NCBI RefSeq assembly: GCF_000236785.1
Contig: NZ_AGUF01000055.1
Coordinates: 278,689 to 342,688 of the forward strand
From: Achromobacter arsenitoxydans SY8
GTDB lineage: Bacteria; Pseudomonadota; Gammaproteobacteria; Burkholderiales; Burkholderiaceae_B
Length of the DNA stretch: 64,000 bases
Direction: 5' to 3'
Every line of letters starts with the position of its first letter. Position 1 is the stretch's first letter. Shown here one piece after another: positions 1-9,334 of this stretch. The position numbers and the translations under genes are program-made. Under the pieces are notes generated by a model that worked only from the letters and a program-made list of their open reading frames with translations, made no database searches and was not told the DNA's origin.

Positions 1-1
1 C

Positions 2-649
2 GAGAAGGTGGCGACCGTGTATTCGCCCATCGTGCTGCCCGCGCCAGTGGAGCGTTCCACCCTGCGCGACGAACTGGGTCTGGCCGACGACGACATCGTC
101 GTGGGTTGCGTGGCCGTCATGCGCGCCACGAAAGGTCACAAGGACCTGATCGACGCCATCGCGCCGCTCATGGCGGTCCGTCCCAAGCTGCACCTGGTGT
201 TTGTCGGCGCCGGTTCGCCGGTCTTCGAGCAGACGCAGGCCTATGTGGCCGAACGCAAGCTGCAGGACCGCATCCACCTGATGGGAACGCGGCGCGATGT
301 CCCCAACCTGCTGGCGGGGTTCGACCTTTTCGCCCTGGCGACGCAGCAGGAAGCGTCCGGCACCGTCTATGTCGAGGCGCAGGCCAGCGGCTTGCCCGTA
401 GTCGGCACCGACGTGGGCGGCGTATCCGAGATGTTCCGCCACGGCGAAACCGGCTTTCTGGTTCCGCCCAAGAATTCCGCCGCGCTGACCCAGGCGCTTG
501 AGCGCCTGATCGACGACCCGGTCCTGCGCCGGCGCATGGGCGACGAGGGCCGCCGCATGGTTTGGGAAGAAGGGGTGTTTTCGCCCGCCCGCCTGGCCGA
601 GAATACCGAGGCCATTTACACCAAATGGCTGGCGGAGCGCCGAGGATGA
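2..649 (+). CDS. GT4 glycosyltransferase, C-terminal part (5' end outside window)
   Basis: C-terminal Rossmann domain of a GT-B, family 4 glycosyltransferase. The reading frame is open from the first complete codon, so the acceptor-binding half lies upstream of the window. Visible marks are the central NDP-sugar segment (VGCVAVMRATKGHKDL) and the family E-x7-E region (EAQASGLPVVGTDVGG, then ETGFLVPP). It should transfer a sugar to nascent lipopolysaccharide core on the cytoplasmic face of the inner membrane; the sugar cannot be read from sequence. Its stop overlaps the ATG of the downstream deacetylase (ATGA), so the two are translationally coupled. Confidence 0.85.
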   Translation, partial: EKVATVYSPIVLPAPVERSTLRDELGLADDDIVVGCVAVMRATKGHKDLIDAIAPLMAVRPKLHLVFVGAGSPVFEQTQAYVAERKLQDRIHLMGTRRDVPNLLAGFDLFALATQQEASGTVYVEAQASGLPVVGTDVGGVSEMFRHGETGFLVPPKNSAALTQALERLIDDPVLRRRMGDEGRRMVWEEGVFSPARLAENTEAIYTKWLAERRG

Positions 650-1494
650 ACGCGCCCAACGTTCCGGTGCTGATGTACCACCACGTCACGCCGGCCGGCG
701 GCATGATCGCCGCCACGCCTGATGTCTTCGAAGCCCAGATCGCGCGGCTGGCGCGTGCCGGTTACCAGTCGCTGACCGCCGCGCAGTTCGCCGGCTATCT
801 GGCCGGCGCAAGCGTGCCCGAGCGTTCCGTGCTGATCACGTTCGACGACGGCTACCTGAACAATTGGGTGCACGCGCATCCGATCCTGGCGCGCCATGGC
901 ATGCGCGCGCTGCTGTTCACCATCACGGGCTGGATCGGCGACGGGCCCGTCCGTCCCCATGCCGGACAAGGGCAGGCGCTGCCCGCGACGCCCGACCATG
1001 ACGCCTGCAAGCAGCTGGTGGCGGCGGGCCGCGCCGACGAGGCCATGCTGCGCTGGAGCGAAATCGAGGCCATGCAGGCGGCGGGCACCTTCGAATTTCA
1101 TTCGCACACGCACACGCATACGCGCTGGGACAAGGTCTGCGGCGCCGACGTGAACGCCAAGCGCGAGCACATCGCGCAGGAACTGCACGATTCCCGCGAC
1201 ACCCTGATCCGGCGGCTGGGCGCGGCCAGCGACCATCTCTGCTGGCCCCAGGGCTATTTCGACCCGGATTACGTGGCCGCCGCCCGCCAGGCGGGTTTTC
1301 GCCACTTGTACACTACCGACCCTTTCGGCCAGAACACGCCTGGCGCGGACCCCGGACACATCTATCGGTTCGCGGTGCGCAATCAGGGCGGCTCCTGGCT
1401 GAACCGCCGTATCTGGCTGTCGCGCGACCCGTTCTGGGGCCCGCGCTATCACGCCTGGAAGGCCTGGAAAAAGCGTCTTAGGAATCGCGGATGA
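646..1494 (+). CDS. NodB-type polysaccharide deacetylase, LPS core cluster
   Basis: Carbohydrate esterase 4 (NodB homology) protein of 282 residues. It carries the metal and catalytic motif TFDDG (residues 65-69) and the zinc-binding HSHTH (152-156), typical of enzymes that remove acetyl groups from N-acetylated sugars. No signal peptide is seen, so it probably acts on a cytoplasmic lipid-linked or core intermediate. The ATG at 646 is chosen because it overlaps the upstream stop and gives the usual start MNAPNVPVLMYHHVTP; a longer in-frame extension to 562 would lie inside the upstream gene. Downstream it overlaps the GT2 gene by ATGA. In Bordetella a deacetylase in such a cluster is known to affect core structure. 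Confidence 0.88.
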   Translation: MNAPNVPVLMYHHVTPAGGMIAATPDVFEAQIARLARAGYQSLTAAQFAGYLAGASVPERSVLITFDDGYLNNWVHAHPILARHGMRALLFTITGWIGDGPVRPHAGQGQALPATPDHDACKQLVAAGRADEAMLRWSEIEAMQAAGTFEFHSHTHTHTRWDKVCGADVNAKREHIAQELHDSRDTLIRRLGAASDHLCWPQGYFDPDYVAAARQAGFRHLYTTDPFGQNTPGADPGHIYRFAVRNQGGSWLNRRIWLSRDPFWGPRYHAWKAWKKRLRNRG

Positions 1495-2243
1495 AGCTAT
1501 CAGTCATCATCATCACCAAGAACGAAGCGGCGAACATCGCCGCCTGCCTCAAGTCCGTTGTATTCGCCGACGAATTCATCGTGGTGGATTCTGGCAGCAC
1601 GGACGGCACTGTAGAGCTGGCGCAGGCCCTGGGCGCCCGGGTCGAGGTGACGTCCGACTGGCCCGGCTTCGGGCCTCAGAAAAATCGCGCGCTTGACCTG
1701 GCCACCGGCGATTGGGTGCTGTCCATCGACGCCGACGAGCGCGTCACGCCTGAACTCGCCCGTGAAATCCAGGACGTGCTTGAGGCGCCGCAGGCCGACG
1801 CCTACGAAATCGCCCGCCTGTCCAATTTCTGCGGGCGCGACATCCGCCATAGCGGCTGGTGGCCCGACTACGTGCTGCGCCTGTTCAAGCGGGGCACGGC
1901 GCGCTTCACCGACGCCGCCGTGCATGAACGAGTGGTGCCCGCCAACGGGCGGCCGCTGCAGTTGCAGGGTTACTTCAATCATTACCCGTACGAAAACCTG
2001 GAAGCCCTGATCACCAAGGTCAACCGCTATTCCTCCGACGCGGCAGCGATGATGTACGCCAAGGGCCGGCGCACATCGGTCTTCGGGGCGCTGGGCCACG
2101 GATTCTGGACCTTCGTGCGCATCTATCTGATACGGCGCGGTTTCCTTGACGGCCGCCACGGCCTGGTGCTGGCCGTGATCGCCGCAACCGGCAGTTTCCT
2201 GCGCTACGCCAAGCTCATGTTCCTTTCCGCCAGCCGCAAGTGA
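1491..2243 (+). CDS. GT2 glycosyltransferase, WaaE/KdtX-like
   Basis: GT-A fold family 2 glycosyltransferase of 250 residues, cytoplasmic or membrane-associated. It begins with the hallmark MKLSVIIITKNEAANI, has the nucleotide-binding DSGS (34-37) and the metal-binding DAD (80-82). Length and sequence flavour match WaaE/KdtX-type enzymes that add glucose to the inner-core heptose of LPS; this is by family resemblance, and the exact acceptor here is inferred. The hydrophobic segment near residues 215-235 may be an amphipathic membrane anchor. It is coupled to the deacetylase by a 4-nt ATGA overlap. Confidence 0.85.
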   Translation: MKLSVIIITKNEAANIAACLKSVVFADEFIVVDSGSTDGTVELAQALGARVEVTSDWPGFGPQKNRALDLATGDWVLSIDADERVTPELAREIQDVLEAPQADAYEIARLSNFCGRDIRHSGWWPDYVLRLFKRGTARFTDAAVHERVVPANGRPLQLQGYFNHYPYENLEALITKVNRYSSDAAAMMYAKGRRTSVFGALGHGFWTFVRIYLIRRGFLDGRHGLVLAVIAATGSFLRYAKLMFLSASRK

Positions 2244-2271
2244 CACCCACGCGCCATTGCGCTCCGATCCG

Positions 2272-3399
2272 ATGAACATTCTGTACACGAACTACCACAG
2301 CAACACCACGATTGGTGGCCACACCATTTACGTTGTCTCGCTGCTGCGCGCATTGGCGCAGCGCCATCGCATTACGGTTGCCGTGCCCGGAGGCAGCAGC
2401 CTGCACCGCCTGGCCGGCGACGTCCCGGGCGTGCATGTGGTGGCCCAGGAATATCCGAGCCGGCTGGGCAAGCGCCTGGCGGCCGCGCGCGACTTGCGGC
2501 GCGTCATCATTGCCGGGAAGATCGACGTAGTTCACGTCAATGGATCGTCCGATCACCGCACTGTCATTCTGGCGTGCATGGGACTGGGAAAAAGCCGTCC
2601 GCGCATCGTGTTGACCAAGCACAATGACATCCCCATTTCGTACATCGGGGCGGCATTGCGCACGCGTATCGGCACTGACCACGTCATCGGCGTATGCAAC
2701 TTCGTCGAGCGCATGCTGCGAGCATCTCCCTACGCCGCCCGGCCGGTCTCCACCATCGCCAACGGCGTGGACATCGAGCGTTATGCCCCCTGGCCCGAAG
2801 ACCGGGCCCGGGCCGAGCGCGCGCGCCTGCTGGGCGCCCATGCGGCCAAATGCACGCTGTTGCTCGGCAGCAATGCGGGCACGAACTCCTACAAGGGCTG
2901 GATGGACATGGTGCGGGCCGTGGCCCAATTGGGCGCGCGTGCGCAAGGCGTCTACATTGCCTTGGCCGGCGCCGAGCCCGAGGCCGGGCAGATGCAGGAA
3001 GTGCAGGCACTGGGCATGGCCGATCGCGTCATCTTTGCCGGCATGCTGGACGACGTCCGTCCGTTTCTGGCTGCGCTGGATATCGGCTTCGTGCTTTCCT
3101 ACCGGGTTGAGACCATTTCGTTCGCCTGCCGCGAAATGATGTCCATGGGACTGCCGGTCATCGTGTCGGACCAGGGCGGGCTGCCCGAGAACATCTCCGA
3201 GGGCGTCGACGGCTGGATCGTGCCGAAGCGGACCCCCGATGCCGTGGCTCGTGTGCTGGCGGGTATATTGGATGATCCTGGCTGCATCGCGCGCATGCGC
3301 GTGGCGGCGCGGGCCAAGAGCGTGTCGGAATTCGGTATCGACCAATTCGCGCGGCGCACGGAACAGGTTTACCTGAGCCTGGCGCACGCGGCTCATTGA
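2272..3399 (+). CDS. GT4 glycosyltransferase (LPS core)
   Basis: Complete GT-B family 4 transferase of 375 residues. The N-terminal glycine-rich loop (NTTIGGHTIYVVSLLRAL) belongs to the acceptor domain. The C-terminal domain carries LLGSNAGTNSYKGW and the E-x7-E-like region around CREMMSMGLPVIVSDQGG. The ATG at 2272 is preferred over an in-frame TTG at 2257, as it follows the preceding gene closely and starts at the first beta-strand (MNILYTNYHSN). It presumably adds one core sugar. About 130 bp separate it from the next gene, the largest gap in this cluster, and a promoter-like -10 lies there. Confidence 0.87.
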   Translation: MNILYTNYHSNTTIGGHTIYVVSLLRALAQRHRITVAVPGGSSLHRLAGDVPGVHVVAQEYPSRLGKRLAAARDLRRVIIAGKIDVVHVNGSSDHRTVILACMGLGKSRPRIVLTKHNDIPISYIGAALRTRIGTDHVIGVCNFVERMLRASPYAARPVSTIANGVDIERYAPWPEDRARAERARLLGAHAAKCTLLLGSNAGTNSYKGWMDMVRAVAQLGARAQGVYIALAGAEPEAGQMQEVQALGMADRVIFAGMLDDVRPFLAALDIGFVLSYRVETISFACREMMSMGLPVIVSDQGGLPENISEGVDGWIVPKRTPDAVARVLAGILDDPGCIARMRVAARAKSVSEFGIDQFARRTEQVYLSLAHAAH

Positions 3400-3493
3400 T
3401 CGGGCAAGGGGGCAGAGACCCGTCCGGTCCGGCGCGTGTTCGGCCGGTAGGCGCCGGGTCCGGGGCGCCCGCCACCTGGCGGTAGAGCGGGCA

Positions 3494-3521
3494 TTTTTGC
3501 GGCACGCCGACCCTATATAAT
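3494..3521 (+). promoter_or_regulatory. promoter-like -10 placed for a near-leaderless transcript
   Basis: A perfect TATAAT (3516-3521) lies 7 bases before the ATG at 3529. The best upstream hexamer is a weak TTTTTG (3494-3499, spacer 16). A start point about 7 bases after the -10 would fall at or next to the ATG, leaving almost no leader and no Shine-Dalgarno. The -35 is poor, so this is a candidate only. Confidence 0.4.
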
Positions 3522-3528
3522 CTGTCAC

Positions 3529-4254
3529 ATGCCCATACCGATTCTCATGTATCACCAGATCGGCAAGCCCAATCCCAAGGGCACACCGTTTCGTGGACTC
3601 ACGGTACATCCCGACAGCTTCGCCCGCCAGATGCGCTGGATGCGCAGGCTCGGCTATCGCGGGCTGTCGATGCGCGACCTGATGCCGTACGTGCGAGGCG
3701 ACCGCAAGGGGAAGGTATTTGGCATCACGTTCGACGACGGCTATCGCAACGTGCACCACAACGCGATGCCGGTGCTGAGCGAATTGGGATTCACCGCCAC
3801 CAATTATTTCGTGGCGCGCCAGTTCGACGGCGGCAATGTCTGGGATCTGCAAAAGGGCATCCCGTTTTCGGCGCTGATGACTGTGCAGGAAATGCGGGAA
3901 TGGGCCGCGGCTGGCAACGAGGTCGGCTCGCACACGCTTGACCACGTCCATCTGCCTGAACTTTCTCCTGAAGAAGCACGGCGCCAGATCGTCGAATCCA
4001 AGTCCGAGCTTGAACAGGCGCTGGGCGCGCCCGTCACTGCCTTCTGTTATCCCTATGGACACCAAGGCCCCGAGCACCGCGCCATGGCCCGGGAGGCAGG
4101 CTACGACAATGCCACGCTGACCCAGCGCGGCCTGGCGGCTGCGTCCGACGATCCCTTCGGACTGCCGCGGGTGACGGTGGCGCGCTCCACCAACATCATC
4201 CGCTTCCTCCAGAAGTGCCTCACCCGGTATGAAGACCACCGCCGGCGGCCGTGA
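3529..4254 (+). CDS. second NodB-type polysaccharide deacetylase
   Basis: CE4 deacetylase of 241 residues with TFDDG (67-71), SHTLDH (134-139) and the later FCYPYG motif, so all three core NodB motifs are visible. No signal peptide. It is only distantly similar to the deacetylase at 646-1494, so the cluster has two non-redundant-looking deacetylases. Its 3' end overlaps the next glycosyltransferase by 26 nt, suggesting joint translation. Likely role: deacetylation of an N-acetylated core sugar (GlcNAc, or an amino-sugar such as FucNAc or ManNAc); substrate unknown. Confidence 0.86.
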   Translation: MPIPILMYHQIGKPNPKGTPFRGLTVHPDSFARQMRWMRRLGYRGLSMRDLMPYVRGDRKGKVFGITFDDGYRNVHHNAMPVLSELGFTATNYFVARQFDGGNVWDLQKGIPFSALMTVQEMREWAAAGNEVGSHTLDHVHLPELSPEEARRQIVESKSELEQALGAPVTAFCYPYGHQGPEHRAMAREAGYDNATLTQRGLAAASDDPFGLPRVTVARSTNIIRFLQKCLTRYEDHRRRP

Positions 4255-5374
4255 ACAACGGCTCCGCATTGCGCTGCTGGTCGACCGCTTCGGCAATCGT
4301 TTCGGAGGCGCGGAAGCCTACGGCGTGGAACTGATGAGGGTGCTGGGACAGCGGCACAAAGTGGTCGTTGTCGCGCGCGACTACGACAGCGACCTGCAGT
4401 TCGATTTCCTGCCCGTGCGCTTTCCCGGCTGGCTGCCCAGTTGGATGCGCGTGCTGTACTTCGCCTGGCGCGCTGACCGGCTAACCCGGGGCCGCTACGA
4501 CATCGTGCATTCGCACATGAATGGCTGGGCGGGCGAGATCCAGGTCATGCACGTAACGCCGGTGCGCTACAACCGCGTTACCCGCGTCAAGCCGCTGCAG
4601 CGCGTGACGGCCTGGCTGAGCCCGCGCCTGATTACCTACCTGATGCTGGAAAAGCTGCGCGTGCGCAAGACGCCCAGGCGGCGCGTGGTGGCAGTGTCCG
4701 GGCTGATCATGGATCAGCTGCACCGCAGCTACGGCGAGCACTTGCCTGTCGATATCATCGCGCCCGGCGTCAAGCTGCCCGCCACGGGCCAGGGGGGCGG
4801 ACGCGATGCGACGCGCGCCCGGCTGGGCTGGGACGCGGACACCATCGGCTGTCTGTTGGTCGCGCGCAATCCGTTGCGCAAGGGCTTGCCGGCGTTGCTG
4901 GACGCCCTGGCGCTATTGCCGCCGCGTTACAGGCTGCTGGTTGTGGGGGCCGACGAACGCAGCCGCGACCGAGTGCTTGCCGCCGGACTCATCGGCCGTG
5001 TCACCCTGGTCGATCCCACCCCAGAAGTGGGGCAGTACTTCGAGGCGGCGGACATCTATGCCCACCCGACCCTGAACGACAGCTACGGCATGGCGCCGCT
5101 TGAAGCCATGTCCTACGGTCTGCCGGTGGTGGTCAGTTCGCCCGTCTATTGCGGCTTTGCGCAATACCTGGAGGCGGGGAAGGACGCGCTCATCCTGCAG
5201 GATCCGCGCGACGGCGCCCAATTGGCGCAAGCGCTGGAGCGCCTGGGGTCGGAGCCCGAGTTGCGCGCGGCGCTGACCGAACGCGGGCTGCAGATCGCCC
5301 GGGACCAGAGCTGGGAGATGGTGGCGTCGCGGTACGAGGCCCTGTACAAAAGCGTGCTGCGGGAGCGTGGCTGA
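4229..5374 (+). CDS. GT4 glycosyltransferase (LPS core)
   Basis: GT-B family 4 enzyme of 381 residues. It shows the N-terminal FGGAEAYGVELMRVL loop and, in the C-terminal donor-binding domain, NPLRKGLPALLDAL and PLEAMSYGLPVVVSSP (E-x7-E region). It starts inside the end of the deacetylase gene (26-nt overlap, different frame). It is the last gene of the plus-strand core cluster; the next genes run convergently on the minus strand. It is expected to add an outer-core sugar; sugar identity unknown. Confidence 0.87.
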   Translation: MKTTAGGREQRLRIALLVDRFGNRFGGAEAYGVELMRVLGQRHKVVVVARDYDSDLQFDFLPVRFPGWLPSWMRVLYFAWRADRLTRGRYDIVHSHMNGWAGEIQVMHVTPVRYNRVTRVKPLQRVTAWLSPRLITYLMLEKLRVRKTPRRRVVAVSGLIMDQLHRSYGEHLPVDIIAPGVKLPATGQGGGRDATRARLGWDADTIGCLLVARNPLRKGLPALLDALALLPPRYRLLVVGADERSRDRVLAAGLIGRVTLVDPTPEVGQYFEAADIYAHPTLNDSYGMAPLEAMSYGLPVVVSSPVYCGFAQYLEAGKDALILQDPRDGAQLAQALERLGSEPELRAALTERGLQIARDQSWEMVASRYEALYKSVLRERG

Positions 5375-5401
5375 AGAGCGGGGCGGGCCGCTACCCCGTT
5401 T

Positions 5402-5683
5402 TCAATGGCCGGGCGCCGTCGCGCGCTCCAGGTCGCCCAGCCACAGGATCGCGTGTTCGCGGTCCGGGCCGCACATTTCCTGTTGCGGCTGCAGCCCCCC
5501 GCAGAAATCGGGCCGGGACGGCTGGCCGAAAACCGCGCAGCGCATGTCGGGCAGCAACTGGATACACGGTACGCCGGCGGGCTTGCCCTGCGGCATTCCG
5601 GGCAGGGGCCGGGTTATCGACGGCGCGATGCAACAGGCGCCGCATCCCGCCCGGCAATCCATCCCGGCCGCCGTCATGCTCAT
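5402..5683 (-). CDS. YkgJ/UPF0153-type cysteine-cluster protein
   Basis: Short protein of 93 residues with a Cys cluster near the N terminus ([10 protein letters not shown]-x3-C-x2-C-C) and further cysteines, the signature of the YkgJ family thought to bind Zn or an Fe-S cluster. The start at 5683 is chosen because its ATG overlaps the TGA of the upstream ydcF-like gene (ATGA), giving [15 protein letters not shown]. Molecular role unknown. It is the last gene of the minus-strand group. Confidence 0.75.
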   Translation of the reverse strand: MSMTAAGMDCRAGCGACCIAPSITRPLPGMPQGKPAGVPCIQLLPDMRCAVFGQPSRPDFCGGLQPQQEMCGPDREHAILWLGDLERATAPGH

Positions 5684-6444
5684 ACCCATCCGCGCAGCCA
5701 GTACACGAAGAGGCCGGCATATTCCTTCAGGATGGAACGGCTTGCGTCGAAGGTGCGCTGGTCGGGCAGCCACAGGGGCAGGGATCCGTCCGCCGGCGCC
5801 ACGATTTGCGGGGGCGCCGGGGCGGCGATGACTTCCACGCCCTGCTTGGAAAAGGCTGCCATGGCCCGCGGCATGTGCAGGGCCGAGGTCACCAGCAGGA
5901 CTTTGCCGATGCCGCGCGCCTTGAGCTGGTCTTCCGTCAGGGTCGCGTTTTCGTAGGTGGTGCGGCTGGCGTTTTCCAGGATCAGCGCCGTTTCCGGCAC
6001 GCCTTGCTGGCGGATCGCGTGGGCCATGCCCCGCGCCTCGCTGACGTCGCCTTCAAGCGCGCCGCCCGACAGCAACACCTTGGGCGCACGCCCCGCCAGA
6101 TAGAGCTGGGCGGCGGTGTCCACGCGCACGACGGCGGTGTCCTTGTCATAGGGCAGGAACCAGTTGGCGCGCCCATTGGCGGTATTGCCGCCCAGCACCA
6201 CGATCGCGTCGGCCATGGGCGACTGTTCCGGCGGCAGGTGGGGGTAGCGGTGCTCCAACGCGCCGCCGGCCCATAGCGACGTGGCCGGCAACGACCAGGC
6301 CAGCGCCCACAGCAGACCCGCGGCGATGATGACGCTGCCGGCCTTGCGCAGCCGGAACCACCCCAGCAACAAGCCGATGATGACCAGGGTGATGCACAAG
6401 TTGTAGGGAATGATCAGATTCGTGAGATAGCTGGAAAAGGTCAT
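5680..6444 (-). CDS. DUF218 / YdcF-ElyC-SanA family membrane protein
   Basis: Inner-membrane protein of 254 residues: two N-terminal hydrophobic helices (about residues 12-30 and 36-56), then a DUF218 domain opening with DAIVVLGGN and containing LLSGG and [12 protein letters not shown]. Family members such as ElyC and SanA are linked to envelope integrity and lipid-carrier metabolism. Here it lies between a GT9 transferase and a Cys-cluster protein, consistent with envelope work. The stop overlaps the next start. The role is by family only. Confidence 0.82.
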   Translation of the reverse strand: MTFSSYLTNLIIPYNLCITLVIIGLLLGWFRLRKAGSVIIAAGLLWALAWSLPATSLWAGGALEHRYPHLPPEQSPMADAIVVLGGNTANGRANWFLPYDKDTAVVRVDTAAQLYLAGRAPKVLLSGGALEGDVSEARGMAHAIRQQGVPETALILENASRTTYENATLTEDQLKARGIGKVLLVTSALHMPRAMAAFSKQGVEVIAAPAPPQIVAPADGSLPLWLPDQRTFDASRSILKEYAGLFVYWLRGWV

Positions 6445-6460
6445 TTCAAGACAGTCCTGA

Positions 6461-7432
6461 TTACTGCGTACCGTCCAGCAGGCGATTGGCCTGCCGTTCT
6501 ACTTCGTCGGTCGATGGCCAGGCCTGTTCGGATCCCACGCACACCGCGCGCGGAGACCAGGGGCCGGTCCTGCCCGGCCGTGTCACGCCAAACAGCGTGA
6601 GCTCCCGGGCCGAGGCGGCCGCGGCGACATGCGACACGCCGGAATCGTTACAAACCACCAGCGCCGCCTTGGCCGTCAGGGCCGCGAAGGCGCCCAACGA
6701 CAGCGGCGGCAGCAATTGCGCCGTCGGCGCATTGCGGCGGGCCTCGTCGGTTTCGGCCGGAGGGGGGCACATTACCACGGTATGGCCGCGGGCCTGCAAG
6801 GCGCGGGTAAGTGTATCGAATCCTGGCCAAACCTTGATCTTGCCCTTGTGCAGCCCGGTGGCAGTGGGAGCGATCAGCACAAAGCGCTGATCCGCCAGGC
6901 CAGCCTGTTCCAGCGCCTGGCCGGCCGCCTGCTCGTGCGCGGGCGTCAGGGGCAGGTCCAGCGTCGGGCCGGGCTGCGCGGGGCCGGAGGGCAGCCCCCA
7001 GCGGGTCAGCGCTACGCGGGTCAGGTGGTGCCAGGACTCGACGGCGTGCAGGGAATCGGCCGGCTTGGCGAAAGGCCAGCGCAGCAGGAAGCTGCGGCCG
7101 TCGTCCCGGTAGCCTGCCGACGGCAGGCCCGCCAGCCGGAACACCAGGGCGCTGGACAGCGAATCCGGAAGCAGCAGGCCGCGGGCGTGCCGTCCCTGGG
7201 CGCCCAGGCTGCGCCGGTGCGCGCTGACGGCGGCCCGGTCGGGCCCCACCTTGCCGCGCATGGGTATGAAATCCTGTTTTTCCACGCCGTCGAGCAGGTC
7301 GCGGGCCCAGGGGCGGGCACAGATCACCAAGGGGAGGCCGCTGGCGTGCAGGGCGCGCAGGCTGGGCAGGCTCATGCAGACATCGCCCACCCAATTGGGC
7401 AACCGGACGTACAAGCAACTGATATCGGACAT
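6461..7432 (-). CDS. GT9 (heptosyltransferase-like) LPS glycosyltransferase
   Basis: Family 9 glycosyltransferase of 323 residues related to WaaC/WaaF. The N terminus (MSDISCLYVRLPNWVGDVCMS) has the typical (R/K)-x-N-x-(V/I)-GD start; the C-terminal half has LVVCNDSGVSHVAAA and the GVTRPGRTGPWSP segment that binds the ADP-sugar. The start at 7432 is preferred; a longer frame extends across the msbA promoter to 7579. Likely reaction: transfer of a heptose (or related sugar) to LPS core from the cytoplasmic side. It is divergent from msbA with about 90 bp between starts. Confidence 0.85.
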   Translation of the reverse strand: MSDISCLYVRLPNWVGDVCMSLPSLRALHASGLPLVICARPWARDLLDGVEKQDFIPMRGKVGPDRAAVSAHRRSLGAQGRHARGLLLPDSLSSALVFRLAGLPSAGYRDDGRSFLLRWPFAKPADSLHAVESWHHLTRVALTRWGLPSGPAQPGPTLDLPLTPAHEQAAGQALEQAGLADQRFVLIAPTATGLHKGKIKVWPGFDTLTRALQARGHTVVMCPPPAETDEARRNAPTAQLLPPLSLGAFAALTAKAALVVCNDSGVSHVAAAASARELTLFGVTRPGRTGPWSPRAVCVGSEQAWPSTDEVERQANRLLDGTQ

Positions 7433-7523
7433 GGAAAGGCGCTGGGCGCGTTGGGGATGAAGGGGCCGGGCGGCGCGCGGACGCGCAGCCGGTACAATCC
7501 TGGGCACAATTGTATAAAAGCGA

Positions 7524-9308
7524 GTGATCCCTTTGAATTCTGCCGCACGCAATGCGCCCGCGGGTTCCCAACCCGTCAAATCCGAACTCTGGAGCCGGAT
7601 CTACAGCCGAGTGGGTTCCTATTGGAAGGGCCTGGCGGCGGCAATTCTGCTGATGGCCGGGGCCGCGGCCACGCAGCCCGTCCTGGCCGTCATCATGAAG
7701 CCCCTGCTGGACGGCGGGTTCTCGGGCGCCAAACCTTACTACGTCTGGGCGCTGCCGCTGGCGGTCGTGGGCCTGATCATGTTGCGCGGCATCTGCAACT
7801 TCTTCAGCGACTATCTGCTGGCCTGGGTGGCGAACAACGTGCTGCTGGGCATGCGCCGGGACATGTTCGAGCGCCTGCTGGGCCTGCCCGACGCCGATTT
7901 CAAGCGCGGCGACACCGGCCGCCTGCTTAATCGCTTCACGATCGACGCCGGCAACGTCACCGGCTACGCCACCGACGTCATTACCGTGCTGGTGCGCGAG
8001 ACCCTGGTGGTTCTCGCCCTGATTTGCGTGCTGCTGTACATGTCGTGGGTGCTGACGCTGATCATCCTGGTGATGCTGCCGGTGTCGGTAATGATTTCCC
8101 GCTTTTTCATCAAGCGCCTGCGCCGCATCAACCGCGAAACGGTCAACATGAACGCCGAACTGACCCGCGTGGTCGGTGAAGGCATCGACGGCCAGCGCGT
8201 CATCAAGCTGTTCGACGGCTACGACGTCGAGCGCGGCCGGTTCGATTTCGTCAGCCGGCGCCTGCGCCGCTTCGCGATGCGCACGGCCACGGCCGATGCG
8301 GCGCTGACGCCGCTGACCCAGGTCTGCATCTCCATTTCCGTCGGGGCCGTCATCGCCGTGGCGCTTAGCCAGGCCAACAGCGGCTCCCTTACGGTGGGCA
8401 GCTTCGCCTCCTTCATGGCCGCGCTGGCCCAGATCTTCGATCCCATCAAGCGCCTCACCAACGTGGCCGCCCGGATGCAGAAGATGCTGGTGTCGGCCGA
8501 AAGCGTGTTCACCCTGATCGACCAGGTGCCTGAAAAGGACACGGGCACCAAGGAATTGCCCGAGCCCGTGCGCGGCAAGGTCGAATTCCGTAACGTGTTC
8601 CATCGCTTTCCCGACGCCGAGCGCGATACGGTCAACGACATTTCGTTCGTCGTAGAGCCCGGGCAGACCGTCGCCCTGGTCGGGCGTTCGGGCAGCGGCA
8701 AGACTACGCTGGTCAACATGCTCCCGCGGTTCGTCCTGGCCGACAGCGGCCAGATCCTCGTGGACGACGTGCCGATCGACGACTTGACGCTGCGCAGCCT
8801 GCGCTCGCATCTGTCGCTGGTCAGCCAGGACGTGGTGCTGTTCGACGACACCATCGCCGCCAACGTCGGCTATGGAGCCCTGGGAAAATCCAGCGACCAA
8901 AAGGTGCGCGACGCCCTGGAGGCGGCCAATCTGCTGGAATTCGTCGAGGGCCTGCCGCAGGGCATCGAGACACCGGTGGGCGAAAACGCCGCCCGCCTGT
9001 CGGGCGGCCAGCGTCAGCGCCTGGCGATCGCGCGCGCGCTCATCAAGAACGCGCCCATCCTGATCCTGGACGAGGCCACGTCCGCGCTGGACAACGAGTC
9101 CGAGCGCCAAGTCCAGGCCTCGCTCGAGCGCCTGATGAAGGGACGCACCACGCTCGTCATCGCCCACCGCCTGTCCACCGTCCAGAACGCCGACCGCATC
9201 ATCGTCCTGGATGGAGGCAAGATCGTCGAACAGGGGCCGCACGCGGATCTGCTGGCGGCGGACGGCCTGTACGCCTCGCTGTACAAGATGCAGTTCCGCG
9301 ACGACTGA
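7524..9308 (+). CDS. msbA: lipid A / LPS core flippase, ABC transporter MsbA
   Basis: Half-transporter of 594 residues combining six membrane helices (residues about 30-310) with an ATPase domain. It shows Walker A GRSGSGKTT (about 387-395), signature LSGGQRQR, Walker B ILILDEATSALD and an H-loop IAHRLST. The family moves core-lipid A across the inner membrane, which fits its place beside core glycosyltransferases. The start is a GTG at 7524; an in-frame TTG at 7533 (giving LNSAARNAPAG) is an alternative and the ribosome site does not decide. A strong terminator follows. Confidence 0.95.
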   Translation: MIPLNSAARNAPAGSQPVKSELWSRIYSRVGSYWKGLAAAILLMAGAAATQPVLAVIMKPLLDGGFSGAKPYYVWALPLAVVGLIMLRGICNFFSDYLLAWVANNVLLGMRRDMFERLLGLPDADFKRGDTGRLLNRFTIDAGNVTGYATDVITVLVRETLVVLALICVLLYMSWVLTLIILVMLPVSVMISRFFIKRLRRINRETVNMNAELTRVVGEGIDGQRVIKLFDGYDVERGRFDFVSRRLRRFAMRTATADAALTPLTQVCISISVGAVIAVALSQANSGSLTVGSFASFMAALAQIFDPIKRLTNVAARMQKMLVSAESVFTLIDQVPEKDTGTKELPEPVRGKVEFRNVFHRFPDAERDTVNDISFVVEPGQTVALVGRSGSGKTTLVNMLPRFVLADSGQILVDDVPIDDLTLRSLRSHLSLVSQDVVLFDDTIAANVGYGALGKSSDQKVRDALEAANLLEFVEGLPQGIETPVGENAARLSGGQRQRLAIARALIKNAPILILDEATSALDNESERQVQASLERLMKGRTTLVIAHRLSTVQNADRIIVLDGGKIVEQGPHADLLAADGLYASLYKMQFRDD

Positions 9309-9334
9309 CCCGCCACGCGCGATTTTTCCAGGCC

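Noticed and set aside
2215-4296. 693-codon minus-strand frame opposite the LPS core genes
   Set aside because: Antisense shadow in GC-rich DNA: no domain, low-complexity His/Arg/Gly content, and covers well-supported genes with catalytic motifs.
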